From Gammaproteobacteria bacterium (GTDB lineage Bacteria; Pseudomonadota; Gammaproteobacteria; Pseudomonadales; Azotimanducaceae), in the NCBI GenBank assembly GCA_018665025.1, contig JABJED010000277.1, positions 1 to 43,795 on the forward strand: DNA of 43,795 bases, given 5' to 3'. The translations under genes were made by a program, and so were the position numbers. The notes below the pieces were generated by a model. That model made no database searches. It saw only the letters and a program-made list of their open reading frames with translations, and was not told the origin of the DNA. Every line of letters starts with the position of its first letter. The first letter of the stretch is position 1. This document shows, piece by piece, positions 42,359-43,795 of this stretch.

Positions 42359-43567
42359 TTAACTGTAAGTGTTGATTAACTGGTCAAACAGGTGGCGCTG
42401 GGCATGGGAGCCGCCGATTCTGTAGATTTCGTTTTGTACACTTTGCATGAGTGTTACGCCTTCGCTTTTTTGCTCGGATGCGAGTTTCGTCAGGGCCGTT
42501 GCCATGGTTTCACCCACTATTTTGGCCACAGTTCCCTGACTGGTTTTCGCATTCGACCAGTGGTGAAAGTGATCCAGGCCTGCCTTTACCGTTTTTGCAT
42601 CTCCCAGTATTGCAGGCGCTATCAGGTAATGCAGGCTGGTGAAGACAAGTTCGTCGTCCTGTACACGATTCTTTGAAAGTTCGTGCAGAGGGGCCCAACG
42701 ATCTCCGACATTCACGCCGGACATCTCCAGACGCCAGAGCAGAGAGGTTGCGTTACAGACATCCAGGTAAAAATCATCCGCAAGAGGTTCAACCAGTGCT
42801 TCGTCATAAACAATAAGTGCCTGGTCCAGGTTGCCAAGGCCTATATGCTGCAGTGCTTTGTGCCAGTGTAGGTGGTAGACAAAGTTGTTTGCTGAGTTCC
42901 ATTCAGGAAGCAGTGACTCTATGAAAGGTATAGCTTCTTCGAAGCGCGATTGCATCTGGTAAACGTGGGTGACTGCATGGGCTGCCCAGATATCCTTTCG
43001 GTTGATGTCCAGCGCTTCTAGACCTGCGGCTTCTGCCTCAGGGTAGTGCCCGGATTCTTCCAGGGCGAAGCTGTGCATGCCCTTTAGAAACCCGTAATAA
43101 CGGTCATTGGGTTCATGGTGTTGCAGGGCAACGTGGAGTGATTCCATCATCTGCCTGCCGCCGCTGCCGTAAAAATGCAGGTAATGCGCGATACGAAGTG
43201 CCAGCATGTCTTTTGGGTAATCCAGGACGATGTCGTCAAAAACAGCAACGGCGTCCATCATTTGGTCGGCCTGCCAGAGTGAGAGCGCCTTAAGGTGGCG
43301 CTGCTCCCGGTCATTGAGGTCGGGTCGAGCAGATACGGTGTCGAAACATTGATTGATGGCTGCCCGAAACCTGGGGTCTGCGGCAAATTTTAGAAGGTAG
43401 GCACGAAAGAGCAGGGCCATCGGCATGGCAGGATCCTGTTCAAGCAGTTGCTCCAGGCCAGGCATGACCTGAGCGGAGGAAGCCAGGTAATTTTCCAGGG
43501 CCTCGCAAAACAGTTGGACACAGTCCGGGTTGTCGGTGGTGTAGTCTAATCCCAGTTCATCGCGCAT
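42359..43567 (-). CDS. TTC38-like tetratricopeptide-repeat protein
   Basis: A 402-residue cytoplasmic helical-repeat protein. The blocks REQRHLKALSLWQADQMMDAVAVFDDIVLDYPKDMLALRIAHYLHFYGSG, DIWAAHAVTHVYQMQSRFEEAIPFIESLLPEW and YHLHWHKALQHIGLGNLDQALIVYDE strongly recall the eukaryotic and bacterial TTC38 family, whose function is not established. GGAG six bases before ATG 43567 supports that start over the adjacent GTG. It sits 27 bp after the DUF924 gene. Confidence 0.85.
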   Translation of the reverse strand: MRDELGLDYTTDNPDCVQLFCEALENYLASSAQVMPGLEQLLEQDPAMPMALLFRAYLLKFAADPRFRAAINQCFDTVSARPDLNDREQRHLKALSLWQADQMMDAVAVFDDIVLDYPKDMLALRIAHYLHFYGSGGRQMMESLHVALQHHEPNDRYYGFLKGMHSFALEESGHYPEAEAAGLEALDINRKDIWAAHAVTHVYQMQSRFEEAIPFIESLLPEWNSANNFVYHLHWHKALQHIGLGNLDQALIVYDEALVEPLADDFYLDVCNATSLLWRLEMSGVNVGDRWAPLHELSKNRVQDDELVFTSLHYLIAPAILGDAKTVKAGLDHFHHWSNAKTSQGTVAKIVGETMATALTKLASEQKSEGVTLMQSVQNEIYRIGGSHAQRHLFDQLINTYS

Positions 43568-43594
43568 CACGTTCTCCCGCGTCTGAGAAAGCCA

Positions 43595-43795
43595 TTATTG
43601 CTGTCCATAAGTACGTTTATCCTGCTGTAGGTACTGACACTCTTCCGGTGTCGATTGCCTGCCCAGAATAGTGTTGCGGTGAGGGAATCGACCGAACTTG
43701 CTGATGATAGCGTAGTGACTTTTGATAGATGAAAGGTTTCCTCTGATGGGTTCACACCATTCATCCGATGCGTGTTCAAGCATCTCCTCGAACAG
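43595..43795 (-). CDS. DUF924 family protein, C-terminal part (cut by the window edge)
   Basis: The last 66 residues of a gene that begins beyond the window. KSHYAIISKFGRFPHRNTILGRQSTPEE is the hallmark C-terminal block of DUF924 proteins, typically about 180-200 residues and of unknown function. The frame stays open to the last base. It is probably the first visible gene of the operon with the TTC38-like, crotonase and permease genes. Confidence 0.88.
   Translation of the reverse strand: MFEEMLEHASDEWCEPIRGNLSSIKSHYAIISKFGRFPHRNTILGRQSTPEECQYLQQDKRTYGQQ

Overview
This is a 43.8-kb stretch of bacterial chromosome, most likely from a free-living, probably marine, aerobic gammaproteobacterium. 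The pointers are a YbbA/YbbP-type ABC exporter, TtcA, a YheU (UPF0270) protein, a TorR/ArcA-like response regulator, and many genes for oxidising organic compounds: a P450, a quinohemoprotein dehydrogenase, three crotonases, TcuAB and amidohydrolases. The taxonomic call is inference from gene content. I see no phage, transposase, CRISPR array, tRNA or rRNA gene.

Layout. 1-4.7 kb: end of an ABC ATPase and its large FtsX-type permease, a secreted polysaccharide deacetylase, and ttcA. 4.7-12 kb: a 2109-residue cytoplasmic Ser/Thr kinase-AAA-GAF-PAS-histidine kinase-receiver-Hpt protein, preceded on its strand by an OmpR-family regulator. 12-16 kb: yheU, a PQQ/heme c alcohol dehydrogenase and a CYP153-like P450, plausibly a hydrocarbon/alcohol oxidation pair. 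16-17.7 kb: a small split-barrel-like protein divergent from a MarR regulator with a double palindrome between them, then a secreted basic protein ending in perfect 24-bp repeats. 17.7-23.2 kb: hyuA-hyuB divergent from a natural fusion of dihydroorotate dehydrogenase with a PyrK-type electron-transfer module. 23.2-28.9 kb: exported PepF-like peptidase, crotonase, SnoaL-like protein, mutarotase-fold protein, small membrane protein and a GST.

29.1-33.3 kb: an ilvD-tcuA-tcuB operon divergent from a double-hotdog protein. 34.3-38.9 kb: a tight five-gene minus-strand operon (two unknown small proteins, a D-aminoacylase-type amidohydrolase, an alpha/beta hydrolase, an FAD oxidoreductase), divergent from a VOC-fold protein translationally coupled to a crotonase. 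It looks like an undescribed catabolic unit. 40.7-43.8 kb: a minus-strand run of DUF924 (cut by the window edge), a TTC38-like TPR protein, a crotonase and an orphan Wzm-like export permease.

Non-coding structure gathers at the 3' ends of convergent genes: short tandem duplications (2776, 17597, 40615), a G-rich tandem array ending in a 13-bp hairpin (26500-26572) with a degenerate related palindrome at 15871, and a hairpin whose arms contain both stop codons (23179). No gene-free stretch exceeds 300 bases.
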